A stretch of 7,241 nucleotides of DNA from Flavobacterium sp. (GCA_030152225.1 JASLHL010000061.1:1-7241), one strand, 5' to 3'. Positions 1 through 6,650 are shown, counted from the stretch's first letter. Numbers and translations are program-made. The notes: generated by a model not told the origin, from the letters alone.

Positions 1-323
1 ACCGAAGTAGAAGATATTAATCCTGTGCGAACAGCATTAATATCTTGTATATCAGCTTGCTCTACTGCCTGTTTTGCAGCATAAACACCTAATAAAGCCG
101 TTCTCGTATAGTTATTGTCTTCGGGTAGATTTAATTGTTTGATCAATTCGGCAGTTGTAGACTTCACTTCTCCAACCTTGATCTTGTCCTTGTGAATAGA
201 GTCAAACAACGTTAATGTCCCTACACCCACTTCATGTGCGCATAAAGCACGGTAATTTTCTTCAACGGTTTGACCAATTGCAGAAATAATCCCCATCCCC
301 GTAACAACTATACGATTTTGCAT
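1..323 (-). CDS. FabF-like beta-ketoacyl-ACP synthase, N-terminal fragment
   Basis: The gene starts at the ATG at 323 and runs off the left edge after 107 codons. The N-terminus MQNRIVVTGMGIISAIGQTV is a standard FabF/KAS II beginning, and RTALLGVYAAKQAVEQADI (about 75-93) matches the following conserved helix region. The catalytic Cys and both His residues would lie outside the window, so activity cannot be judged. It differs clearly from the other full ketosynthase here, which lacks the V-T-G-M-G motif, so the cluster uses at least two different KAS I/II-type enzymes. They may serve in initiation versus extension, or in the polyene versus the alkyl part. The start codon lies 2 nt after the ACP stop. 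A long inverted repeat covers codons about 93-105 (positions 11-46). Confidence 0.93.
   Translation of the reverse strand, partial: MQNRIVVTGMGIISAIGQTVEENYRALCAHEVGVGTLTLFDSIHKDKIKVGEVKSTTAELIKQLNLPEDNNYTRTALLGVYAAKQAVEQADIQDINAVRTGLISSTS
11..46 (-). repeat. Intragenic inverted repeat, 11-bp perfect stem plus inner 4-bp stem
   Basis: AAGATATTAAT at 11-21 and ATTAATATCTT at 36-46 are perfect reverse complements. Inside, CTGT (23-26) pairs with ACAG (31-34), leaving one mismatch and a 4-base loop. In the transcript (minus strand) this folds as 11 bp, a G-G mismatch, 4 bp and a UCGC loop. It lies wholly within the second ketosynthase gene. No U-run follows it on the transcribed strand, so it does not look like an intrinsic terminator. 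The function is unknown; an mRNA stability or processing element is possible. Confidence 0.7.
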
Positions 324-325
324 AT

Positions 326-583
326 TTATTTTGTTCTATTAGCTGAAATATAGGTTGCCATTGTCTCAATCGATTGAAAAATAGCGCGTCCTTCTTTTGG
401 ATCACTTAATTTGATCCCATAATCTTTGTCCATTAGTACGATCAATTCTAATGCATCAATCGAATCCAATCCCAATCCATCTCCAAATAGAGGATCTGTA
501 TCTTGAATATCGTTGATTTCGATATCTTCAAGATTTAAAACGTCAATGATTTTTGTTTTTAATTCTGTTTTTAAATTTTCCAT
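326..583 (-). CDS. Acyl carrier protein
   Basis: This 85-residue acidic protein has the normal ACP size. The 4'-phosphopantetheine attachment motif is GLGLDSIDALELIVLMDKDYG (36-56), with Ser41 as the expected modified residue directly after Asp40, and helix I corresponds to about residues 5-17. It should be converted to holo form by a phosphopantetheinyl transferase not seen here and carry the growing chain between the ketosynthases, ketoreductase and dehydratases. The D-S-I-D-A-L-E-L form is typical of dedicated ACPs of polyene and resorcinol clusters rather than the housekeeping ACP (D-S-L-D-x-V-E), which supports a specialised pathway. The gene lies 5 nt after the chain-length-factor-like gene and 2 nt before the next ketosynthase (TAA-AT-ATG), so it is surrounded by its likely enzymatic partners. 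Confidence 0.96.
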   Translation of the reverse strand: MENLKTELKTKIIDVLNLEDIEINDIQDTDPLFGDGLGLDSIDALELIVLMDKDYGIKLSDPKEGRAIFQSIETMATYISANRTK

Positions 584-588
584 TTCAA

Positions 589-1209
589 TTAAAATAAATG
601 CTTAATACTTTCTATTGTATGTGGTACTTGTCCTTGTTTTTCAACGCAATACAAGACCAATTGATATTCTCCTTCTAAATAATCTACCCAACCGCATATC
701 ACTTTTGTTGCGCGATTGGTCTGTAGGGCATACGTTGTGTATTGGTGCAGAAGTGCTGCATCATACACGGGTGAGATAAAAAAGGCATTTTCACCTTGTA
801 AACGGTGTCTAATGCTTATTTCTGCTAAGCAAATATTCGCTAAGGTATACACAAATACGGCAGGGCTTGGGTAACAAGCTGTTGCATCTGCAATAGATGC
901 ACTGTGTTTCAGATCCGTATCTAAACTCGAGGTTGAATTACTGAGAAAAAGGGCGGTATCGCGTATAGGTTGCGTTGTCGTTGCAGGTCCTACCAGTAAT
1001 TCTGCGCCGATAAAAGCCAATTTACTTAGCATATCCATTTTAAAAAACTTGGGATATTCTATTGTTTTTTCCTTGTAGATACGCTTTAAAAACAAAGCCA
1101 AATCCTTTGATTCCTCCACATTTGCAATGAAGAGGTTCTTGCCATTTACACTCGCTTTTCCCGCTTTAATTGTGCAATAATCCGCAATATAAAAAGTTTG
1201 TTCCCTCAT
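589..1209 (-). CDS. Half-length ketosynthase homologue, chain-length-factor-like (ApeC-type)
   Basis: The 206-residue product resembles only the N-terminal half of a ketosynthase. PKFFKMDMLSKLAFIGAELL (53-72) fits the dimer-interface helix and ACYPSPAVFVYTLANICLAE (111-130) fits the 'P..F..tl.N....eia' segment before the active-site strand. The following LQGENAFFISPVYDAALLHQY (137-157) aligns with the nucleophile elbow, but no Cys is present; Tyr149 or a neighbour takes its place. The His-containing C-terminal half is absent. This is the pattern of short 'ketoacyl-synthase N-terminal' proteins such as ApeC, which serve as chain-length factors for a full ketosynthase in aryl-polyene systems. 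I infer a non-catalytic partner of the ketosynthase encoded 7 nt upstream. The reading frame is intact and normally spaced, with a stop 5 nt before the ACP gene, so it is not an obvious decayed pseudogene. Confidence 0.82.
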   Translation of the reverse strand: MREQTFYIADYCTIKAGKASVNGKNLFIANVEESKDLALFLKRIYKEKTIEYPKFFKMDMLSKLAFIGAELLVGPATTTQPIRDTALFLSNSTSSLDTDLKHSASIADATACYPSPAVFVYTLANICLAEISIRHRLQGENAFFISPVYDAALLHQYTTYALQTNRATKVICGWVDYLEGEYQLVLYCVEKQGQVPHTIESIKHLF

Positions 1210-1216
1210 CTTCTGT

Positions 1217-2338
1217 TTACTTTTTACTTAGTATTACTGCGGTATTTGATCCTCCAAATCCAGAAGCCGTTTTCAACCCAATCTGTAGGGATTTTGCTTC
1301 TTTTTTTGTTGTAATATTTACCGCTCTTGACACGCCTAGCTGTGTAAATCCTTTGGAAACGATTAATTCGTTATTTCTCATGCTCTGCATAAGCATTACG
1401 AGTTCTAATAAGCCCGCAGCGCCAAGGGTATGACCGAAATATCCTTTTTGACTGTGGATGGGCGTTTGCACTAATCCCAATCGATCAAAGGCAATAGCTT
1501 CCATTTCGTCATTGTAAGCGGTAGCGGTACCATGTGCACAAATACAATCGATCTGATCCTGTGTGAGCTGGGCTTCTTTTAGGGCTTCTTGTATACTTAA
1601 AAATAAACCTTCACCCGTACGAGATGGTCCTGAAATATGATTAGCATCTGCGATAGAGGCTTCCCCTATAACTTCAAATGACACTCCTTCCACAGCAATG
1701 GTGTTGAGGTAAACCGCGGCAGTAGCCTCACCTAAACTCACTCCTTGTCGATTGAGATCAAAAGGGGTACAAGGTTCCTTGCTCATCGCTTGAAAACTAG
1801 TAAAGCCCGAAACAACAAAAGGGGTTAATTCATCTCCAGCTACTACATAAGCCTCATCAAACTGTTCCATTTGGATCAATCGCTTGGCAACAGCCACAGC
1901 TAAGATCCCCGATACACAGGCATTGCAAACCACAATAGGAGGCGTACTGAAACCAAAAAAATCAGCCACGCGTTGTGCAGATCGATTAATATCCGCTTCT
2001 TCTAATTTTCCTCCTGCTAAAGCGGCAATATTTCCTTTCGTTGTAGAAACAACTAAGGCTGTTTTGGCTGTAATTGTTCCTTGAGTGACAATGGGGTGAA
2101 GTGTAGTTAGGAGTAAACGTTCAAAACGAGTAAAACCCGATACCTCCCCAATGCTAAGCTGCATTTGTTCATCAATCCAGGCATCGGCAATCTGCCCGCC
2201 ATAACAAGCTGAAATAAATCCCATCTGATCTATTTTTTTTATGCCTGACTCTTGTGCTTGGATAGCTTTCCAGTTGTAATCTTGACCAAATCCGATGGAG
2301 CTAAAACACTCTGCTTTATTGATATATACCTTTCTCAT
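1217..2338 (-). CDS. FabF-like beta-ketoacyl-ACP synthase (KAS I/II type)
   Basis: This 373-residue ketosynthase has the full catalytic set, numbered from the start chosen here: Cys141 in VVCNACVSGILA, His269 in CAHGTATAYNDEMEA and His303 in GYFGHTLGAAG, with the C-terminal glycine-rich loop TASGFGGSNTAVIL near residues 358-371. It should carry out decarboxylative condensation of malonyl-ACP with the growing acyl chain in the cytosol. It is somewhat shorter than FabF (about 410), and its N-terminus (MRKVYINKAECFSSIGFG) lacks the usual V-T-G-x-G motif, as in specialised polyene ketosynthases. An upstream in-frame ATG at 2368 would add ten residues (MESQIRIDKR), but 2338 gives a canonical N-terminus and a 4-nt ATGA overlap with the thioesterase stop, so I prefer it. 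The next gene, a half-length ketosynthase relative, begins 7 nt later and is its likely partner. A run of eight A (coding strand) lies at 2233-2240. Confidence 0.93.
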   Translation of the reverse strand: MRKVYINKAECFSSIGFGQDYNWKAIQAQESGIKKIDQMGFISACYGGQIADAWIDEQMQLSIGEVSGFTRFERLLLTTLHPIVTQGTITAKTALVVSTTKGNIAALAGGKLEEADINRSAQRVADFFGFSTPPIVVCNACVSGILAVAVAKRLIQMEQFDEAYVVAGDELTPFVVSGFTSFQAMSKEPCTPFDLNRQGVSLGEATAAVYLNTIAVEGVSFEVIGEASIADANHISGPSRTGEGLFLSIQEALKEAQLTQDQIDCICAHGTATAYNDEMEAIAFDRLGLVQTPIHSQKGYFGHTLGAAGLLELVMLMQSMRNNELIVSKGFTQLGVSRAVNITTKKEAKSLQIGLKTASGFGGSNTAVILSKK

Positions 2339-2787
2339 CCTTTTGTCAATCCTAATTTGGCTTTCCATTCTTCATAGAAAGGGGGTATAGCTAACGAAAG
2401 ATTATTGGCTTTATCGAGGAAAACTTGTGTTGTTTCTCCAGTACAAACCACTTGATCTTGTTCGTTTAAAATTTTAAATCTAAATATAATTTTTGCGGCA
2501 GGGCTCACTACATAGGTCGCTTGAATGCGAATAACATCTCCATATTTCAACGTTAATTTATGGGCACAAGAAGAGGCAACAATTGGCGTTACATATCCTG
2601 CTTGTAGCATGTCTAAGTAAGAGATACCGTATTTTCTGCCAAAGGCTTCTCTAGCATCTTCAAAATACACTAAATAATTGCCATGCCAGACAATTCCCAG
2701 TGCATCTGTTTCGTTGAATCGAACGCGAGTCTCAACTTCAACAGTCAGTTCGGAAACTTCTTTATAAAGATCTTTTTTTCTTATCAT
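2335..2787 (-). CDS. 4HBT-family acyl-ACP/acyl-CoA thioesterase (YbgC/FadM type)
   Basis: This 150-residue single hotdog protein carries the 4-hydroxybenzoyl-CoA thioesterase signature: VRFNETDALGIVWHGNYLVYFEDAREA (residues 22-48), with the family's catalytic Asp at Asp28 and the conserved H-x-N-Y at 35-38. It is expected to hydrolyse a thioester bond of an acyl-ACP or acyl-CoA, releasing a free acid, either as the chain-release step or as an editing enzyme that clears stalled chains. Its sequence pattern is clearly different from the two FabZ-like hotdogs elsewhere in the operon. The start lies 26 nt inside the permease gene. Met1 is the only ATG before the core motif and leaves a normal 20-residue lead, so I keep it. 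The stop TGA overlaps the proposed ketosynthase ATG (ATGA), showing tight coupling. Confidence 0.92.
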   Translation of the reverse strand: MIRKKDLYKEVSELTVEVETRVRFNETDALGIVWHGNYLVYFEDAREAFGRKYGISYLDMLQAGYVTPIVASSCAHKLTLKYGDVIRIQATYVVSPAAKIIFRFKILNEQDQVVCTGETTQVFLDKANNLSLAIPPFYEEWKAKLGLTKG

Positions 2788-4039
2788 AAAACAACGCTAT
2801 TGAGATCATTACTAAAGCAAACAAAAGTAGCAAAATAATCTCAGTTCTAATTTCCCATAAACTCCCTTGTCGAAGCAAAAGAGCGTAATACCCTTCCAAT
2901 CCCCAATTCATTGGGGACAATTTAGCAACATACTGCATGAAAATTGGCATGGCAAAGGTCGGTACCCAAACCCCACTCACCGCTGCAAGGATCACAACAA
3001 AAGTGGCCCCAAACGGAGACGATTGTTCTTGTGTTTGGGCAATTGTTCCAAACACAACACCCAAAGATATAGCAGATAAACCAATACACAAGGTCAATAT
3101 ACTCAAATTAAACAGTTGATTTCCAATAGTGAAAGGCAGTAATCCCAAAGAGGGAAAAACAAATTTTCCCACGCATAAAATTAAATAAAACTGCAACAAG
3201 CAAATCACGAGATAGGTCATAATCTTGCCTGCCCAAATAATCCCCATACTGGTTGGAACCGTATAAAGTCTCACCTTCGTTCCTTGATTTTTTTCCTTGA
3301 CTAAGTTCATAGCAAAAGGCACAATAATAAAGAAAATAGCAAACAAAGACCAGGCTGGGACGTTGTGTTGGACGGCATTTGGTTTTACTTCCTGCTGTAA
3401 ATTAAGGGGAGATATTTCTTTAAATGCAAAAAGTGCCTGTTGTTTTAAAAGTGCAATACTAGGATCTAAATCGAGCTGAGCAGCAAATGCACCATAGATA
3501 AATTTATTTTCCGTTTGAGTGACGATGCGATCAATAGCTGCTTTGATTCCCTCTTTATACGCAATTTGCAGGGCTGGATCAAAATACAACACCACTTCTT
3601 TTTGTGCAAAACCTGGCTTATCATTTGGTTGACGTGTCGGTTCACTCAGCTGAAGTACTTCCTCTACATTGGCGTCAATATACTGTTGAATGTCATGGGT
3701 CAATTGTTTGGGAATTACAATAGCCAATTGATAGTCTCCTTTGAGCACTGCCTGTGCTGCGCGTTCTTCTGTGAGCGGTTCTCCATCTAAAGCAGTAATT
3801 AATTCAAAACTACCCAAAGCATTTACCTCATCAAAAATAGCTTGAGCCACTTCATCTTGATCTCGATCAATTACCAATAGCTGTAGTTTGTGGTTGGTTA
3901 TATTTTCATACGTATTATTTTGAATAAGCGTAACCACTATAACGAGAAATACGGGCATAATGAATAGAATTGCCAAACCACCTAAATCCCTTGCCAGCAG
4001 TTTCACTTCTTTGCGGATGGTCATCAGTAATTTATACAT
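2762..4039 (-). CDS. ABC-2 type transporter permease
   Basis: This 425-residue membrane subunit partners the ATPase just upstream. One hydrophobic segment lies near the N-terminus (about residues 20-40). It is followed by a large hydrophilic, probably periplasmic domain (about 41-226) and then a cluster of further segments (about 227-247, 268-292, 308-332, 343-363 and 399-417). This 1+5 layout is that of the ABC-2 (ABC2_membrane_3-like) exporters. The stretch LSPMNWGLEGYYALLLRQG (374-392) is a familiar pre-terminal motif of such permeases. The start at Met1 overlaps the ATPase stop by 8 nt; Met6 is an alternative start without the overlap. The 3' end overlaps the thioesterase gene by 26 nt in another frame. 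It is not a MacB or RND type pump. The transported molecule is unknown, but the setting points to a pigment or its lipid-like precursor moving out of the cytoplasm. Confidence 0.94.
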   Translation of the reverse strand: MYKLLMTIRKEVKLLARDLGGLAILFIMPVFLVIVVTLIQNNTYENITNHKLQLLVIDRDQDEVAQAIFDEVNALGSFELITALDGEPLTEERAAQAVLKGDYQLAIVIPKQLTHDIQQYIDANVEEVLQLSEPTRQPNDKPGFAQKEVVLYFDPALQIAYKEGIKAAIDRIVTQTENKFIYGAFAAQLDLDPSIALLKQQALFAFKEISPLNLQQEVKPNAVQHNVPAWSLFAIFFIIVPFAMNLVKEKNQGTKVRLYTVPTSMGIIWAGKIMTYLVICLLQFYLILCVGKFVFPSLGLLPFTIGNQLFNLSILTLCIGLSAISLGVVFGTIAQTQEQSSPFGATFVVILAAVSGVWVPTFAMPIFMQYVAKLSPMNWGLEGYYALLLRQGSLWEIRTEIILLLLFALVMISIALFYDKKKRSL

Positions 4040-4784
4040 TGTCCTTCAAATTTATACCTGTTAATTGCAAAAAAGCCTCTTCTAAATTCGCTGTTTTCGT
4101 TTGCATCATCAAATCTTCACTGGTTCCCAGGGCAAATATTTTTCCTTGATTGATAATAGCAATAGAAGTACACAATTCCTGTACCTCGTGCAAGTGATGT
4201 GAGGTGTAAATAATTGTGGTTCCCTTGGCGTTGAGTTCTTTTAGAAAAGAAACAATCAGCAACCGAGATTGTAAATCAACCCCTACAGTTGGTTCATCAA
4301 GGAAGAGAATTGTAGGATGGTGTAAAATACCTGCAATGAGGTTCACGCGTCGTTTCATTCCACCCGAAAAGGTGTCAATTTTTTTATGTGCAAAGGCCGC
4401 TAGGCCTAAATAGTCGAGATAATATTGAATTTTTTGCTTGAGTTCTTTTCCCTTTAATCCATACATACTGCCCAAGAACACGAGGTTTTCATAGGCAGAA
4501 AGAGTAGGGTAAAGGGCGTATTCTTGCGGAACCACCCCAATGATACGCTTGATTGCTCTTTCATTTTGTTGGTAGGTTTTCCCCTCAATGCTCAACATAC
4601 CTGAAGTCGGTTTTACCAATCCGTAAAGCATGGATAACAACGTTGTTTTACCAGCGCCATTAGGACCTAAGACGCCGATAAAGTCTCCCTTGTTAATTTG
4701 CAAAGAGACAGCTTCAATAGAAAAGAAGTCTGCTCCTTTGTATTGCTTGTATAACTTCTGTATGTCAATAATGGCGGTTTTCAT
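4032..4784 (-). CDS. ABC transporter ATP-binding protein (ABC-2/DrrA-like exporter family)
   Basis: This 250-residue cytosolic nucleotide-binding subunit has all the expected motifs in order: Walker A GPNGAGKT (40-47), Q-loop Gln87 in GVVPQE, signature FSGGMKRR (139-146), Walker B ILFLDEP (159-165) with catalytic Glu164, D-loop around Gly168-Asp170, and switch His196 in YTSHH. The ending TANLEEAFLQLTG (231-243) is typical of DrrA/NodI/YbhF-type ATPases that work with ABC-2 permeases. It should power export of the cluster product or a lipid-like intermediate; the substrate is inferred only from context. The ATG shares one base with the BtrH-like stop codon, and the 3' end overlaps the permease start by 8 nt (ATGTATAA), so the two transporter subunits are translationally coupled. 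Confidence 0.96.
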   Translation of the reverse strand: MKTAIIDIQKLYKQYKGADFFSIEAVSLQINKGDFIGVLGPNGAGKTTLLSMLYGLVKPTSGMLSIEGKTYQQNERAIKRIIGVVPQEYALYPTLSAYENLVFLGSMYGLKGKELKQKIQYYLDYLGLAAFAHKKIDTFSGGMKRRVNLIAGILHHPTILFLDEPTVGVDLQSRLLIVSFLKELNAKGTTIIYTSHHLHEVQELCTSIAIINQGKIFALGTSEDLMMQTKTANLEEAFLQLTGINLKDNV

Positions 4785-5779
4785 TATAGGGCTTTTTTAA
4801 GCTTTTTAAAGAATTGTTCTTCTCGATCGGCCAAAGCATTTAATTCTTTAGACAAGCTGAGGTATACATCCTCTCCATTTTTTCGTTTTTTATACACACG
4901 GGCTGCATTGACAGCAAAATCTCTCCACGCATCACCAATGGTTGTCATTTCACTTGCAAACTCGTTTAAAATGGGGGTATTTATCTTTGTAGCTGCTTCT
5001 TGTAGAAAAGCGGCGTAAATAAAGCGGAATCCACCGCCTCCTGTTCCGATTTCTTCCTGCATGCGCACCATCTGTGCTAAAAAGTGATTGGCTTTGGGTA
5101 CACCGTGTTTCTTCGGCCATTTTACAATGGCTTTGGCCACCATTCGCATCCCACGTACGCCTACAATAGGAACAGGTGCAAGCATGTCATTACACGTTTT
5201 TTTAATTGCTTTGACAATCGCCTTTTCCCAATCTAACTGTTGTGGGATCGAAAGAGGATAATAAATCTGTCCTTTGGGCGCAAAAGCCCCTTGTGCAAAT
5301 CGCACTTTTTCTAATTCAGCTGGAGTTAATTCTGTCGTTGTTGCCATCACAGGATCACTAACTAAAAAATTAGCTCCATTTTTACCGTATACCACTAAAT
5401 TGTGCGCATTAAAATGAAAGCGATATTCATCTGGAAAATAGGGGAGATGATATACCCCCACCTGAAGTCCACAAGGAATTCCCTGTGCTATTTTGGCTTC
5501 TAGTTCCCGTTGTGCTTTTTGTTTATCGTTAAATTTAATGCGTTTTACTTTTAATCCTAGACGCTTGGCTAAACGGTTAAAAATTAACCCTGGCATCGGT
5601 CGATAGCTAATCGCTGGGGCGTGATTTACTTTGACAAAAGGCAAGTAAACAAAAAACAATCCCGAACCAAGACCAAAAGCCATGGGTTCGCTCATTTGGA
5701 TGCCTTGATTACTCAATAAATTCGATGCTACTCCATTTTCGCAATGTGCAGCCTGTTTGTGTACAAAATCTATCTTCAT
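4784..5779 (-). CDS. BtrH N-terminal domain / DUF4872-like protein, putative ACP-dependent acyltransferase
   Basis: The 331 residues fit the two-part architecture of BtrH-like proteins. The N-terminal part (about 1-150) begins with AAHCENGVASNLLSNQG (residues 10-26), followed by LSE/GLGSGLFF-type residues (MSEPMAFGLGSGLFF, 29-43), which is the hallmark of the BtrH N-terminal family with a papain/C39-like fold. Candidate catalytic residues are Cys13, His126 in HNLVVYG and Asp142 in LVSDP. The C-terminal part has the DUF4872-like segment GTGGGGFRFIYAAFLQEA (245-262). BtrH of butirosin biosynthesis moves an acyl group from an ACP to the amine of an aminoglycoside, so this protein may transfer the pathway's acyl chain from the ACP to an acceptor; the acceptor is unknown. 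No signal peptide is seen. It begins 1 nt after the unknown gene, and its TAA overlaps the ATPase ATG by one base (TAATG), implying coupled translation with the exporter. Confidence 0.85.
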   Translation of the reverse strand: MKIDFVHKQAAHCENGVASNLLSNQGIQMSEPMAFGLGSGLFFVYLPFVKVNHAPAISYRPMPGLIFNRLAKRLGLKVKRIKFNDKQKAQRELEAKIAQGIPCGLQVGVYHLPYFPDEYRFHFNAHNLVVYGKNGANFLVSDPVMATTTELTPAELEKVRFAQGAFAPKGQIYYPLSIPQQLDWEKAIVKAIKKTCNDMLAPVPIVGVRGMRMVAKAIVKWPKKHGVPKANHFLAQMVRMQEEIGTGGGGFRFIYAAFLQEAATKINTPILNEFASEMTTIGDAWRDFAVNAARVYKKRKNGEDVYLSLSKELNALADREEQFFKKLKKAL

Positions 5780-5780
5780 C

Positions 5781-6185
5781 TTATTTACCGCTAAATGCTT
5801 TTAACTCCTCTATGGAAATGTCAAAGGCATTGGCATATTTTTGTAGTACAGCTGTACTTAATTTTTTAAAAACATCAGGTTTAAAATGTCGTTTTACACG
5901 CCATCTCCAAAGTGACACATACGCACTCAGCGTGGCTAAGTCCATACGATTCACTTCCATAAAATACACAATAGGACTGACTAATCCATTCGCTACTTGT
6001 TCTTTTGCTTCTTGCACTCGGGTTTGAATTCCCTCTAAAGTTGCTTCCTGAACGATGGTTTTAGTCTCCCAGCCTGAACTAAGCGCAGTAACATACTCGC
6101 CTTTTTCATTGACTACATAACACAATTCTTGGATGTCGTTATCCTGTAAACTGCTTTTATCTTGTGGTACTTCAGACTCTTTCAT
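5781..6185 (-). CDS. Conserved-looking small protein of unknown function, possible degenerate HTH at C-terminus
   Basis: I do not recognise a named family with certainty. The 134-residue product is soluble, with no signal peptide or membrane segment. Its acidic, polar N-terminus (residues 1-20) is followed by a short strand-like region (LCYVVNEKGEYVTAL, 21-35) and an amphipathic helix rich in Glu, Gln and Lys (about 48-67). The basic C-terminal half includes LATLSAYVSLWRWRVKRHF (83-101) and KKLSTAVLQKYANAFDISIEELKAF (107-131). The end resembles the last helices of XRE/Cro-type HTH proteins ('L.kyA..f.is.eeL'), and the preceding helix could be a helix-turn-helix, but this is pattern reading only. 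The gene sits 3 nt after a dehydratase and 1 nt before the BtrH-like gene, so it is almost certainly translated with them. A partner or adaptor of the BtrH-like enzyme, or a regulator, are both possible. Confidence 0.8.
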   Translation of the reverse strand: MKESEVPQDKSSLQDNDIQELCYVVNEKGEYVTALSSGWETKTIVQEATLEGIQTRVQEAKEQVANGLVSPIVYFMEVNRMDLATLSAYVSLWRWRVKRHFKPDVFKKLSTAVLQKYANAFDISIEELKAFSGK

Positions 6186-6188
6186 CTC

Positions 6189-6644
6189 TTATTGTTTTTG
6201 TAAAAATAGATTAACTTCCGCTTTCAGTACAAGCTTATGTGCTGCATGCGTAGTAACCTCAATTAAACAAATTGAAAAATCATCCCCATCCAGGCGAGAA
6301 ATTAGCTTTCCCTCTGTTACTAGAACCTCATCTACCTGAGGTAATCCCAGAATTTCCACCTTTTTCATTGTACTAATAAATCCCAATACCTGTACATTTT
6401 GACGTTCTTGATGATTTTCATCAAAAAAAAAGGATTGTCCCACAATAGCAGAACACGTTTGGGCAGCATTTTCCATCAACCCAACCTCACAAAGCAACTG
6501 ATCGGTTACAAAAATATTATCTTCTTTTACCAGAAATCGCGTAGCAACACTATCTGCAGTAATAGCTGTAATAATATCCACCATCAGCATTGGATCGCGA
6601 TGAGGTAAATAATTTTGTATTTCAATTACTTTTGTATTGATCAT
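6189..6644 (-). CDS. FabZ/ApeP-like hotdog 3-hydroxyacyl-ACP dehydratase with intact His/Glu pair
   Basis: This second single-hotdog dehydratase of 151 residues directly follows the first. YLPHRDPMLMVD (residues 12-23) carries the family catalytic His15, and EVGLMENAAQ (residues 53-62) carries the catalytic Glu58, so both expected active-site residues are present. The segment VLGFISTMKKVEILGLPQVDE (about residues 86-106) matches the paired strands after the helix. The expected reaction is dehydration of 3-hydroxyacyl-ACP to trans-2-enoyl-ACP; in an aryl-polyene pathway without an enoyl reductase this yields the conjugated double bonds. In studied Gram-negative aryl-polyene systems the ApeI and ApeP dehydratases are reported to work as a pair, so a heteromer with the upstream paralogue is a reasonable inference. 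A run of nine T in the coding strand (plus-strand A at 6423-6431) encodes three Phe residues near residue 72. The next gene starts 3 nt after the stop. Confidence 0.92.
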   Translation of the reverse strand: MINTKVIEIQNYLPHRDPMLMVDIITAITADSVATRFLVKEDNIFVTDQLLCEVGLMENAAQTCSAIVGQSFFFDENHQERQNVQVLGFISTMKKVEILGLPQVDEVLVTEGKLISRLDGDDFSICLIEVTTHAAHKLVLKAEVNLFLQKQ

Positions 6645-6650
6645 AAGGCA

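Noticed and set aside
1170..1433. Plus-strand open frame of 87 codons, and similar plus-strand frames elsewhere (for example 3515-3790 and 5725-6027).
   Set aside because: They lie antisense to well-supported minus-strand genes, show no recognisable domain, and look like chance open frames.
4791..4818. A/T-rich run with AAGCTT near the 3' end of the BtrH-like gene, considered as a terminator.
   Set aside because: It encodes the Lys-rich C-terminus (FFKKLKKAL), forms no strong G/C stem, and the next gene overlaps the stop codon.
4784..5779. BtrH-like protein considered as a C39-type peptidase processing a bacteriocin for the adjacent ABC transporter.
   Set aside because: The peptidase is not fused to the transporter, no double-glycine leader peptide gene is visible, and the GLGSGLFF and GTGGGGFRFIYA motifs fit BtrH/DUF4872 proteins better; not fully excluded.
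5845..5858. Perfect 14-bp palindrome AGTACAGCTGTACT inside the gene for the 134-residue unknown protein, considered as an operator.
   Set aside because: A 7-bp half-site palindrome is expected about once by chance in a window of this size, it lies in coding sequence far from any start, and there is no second copy to support a binding site.
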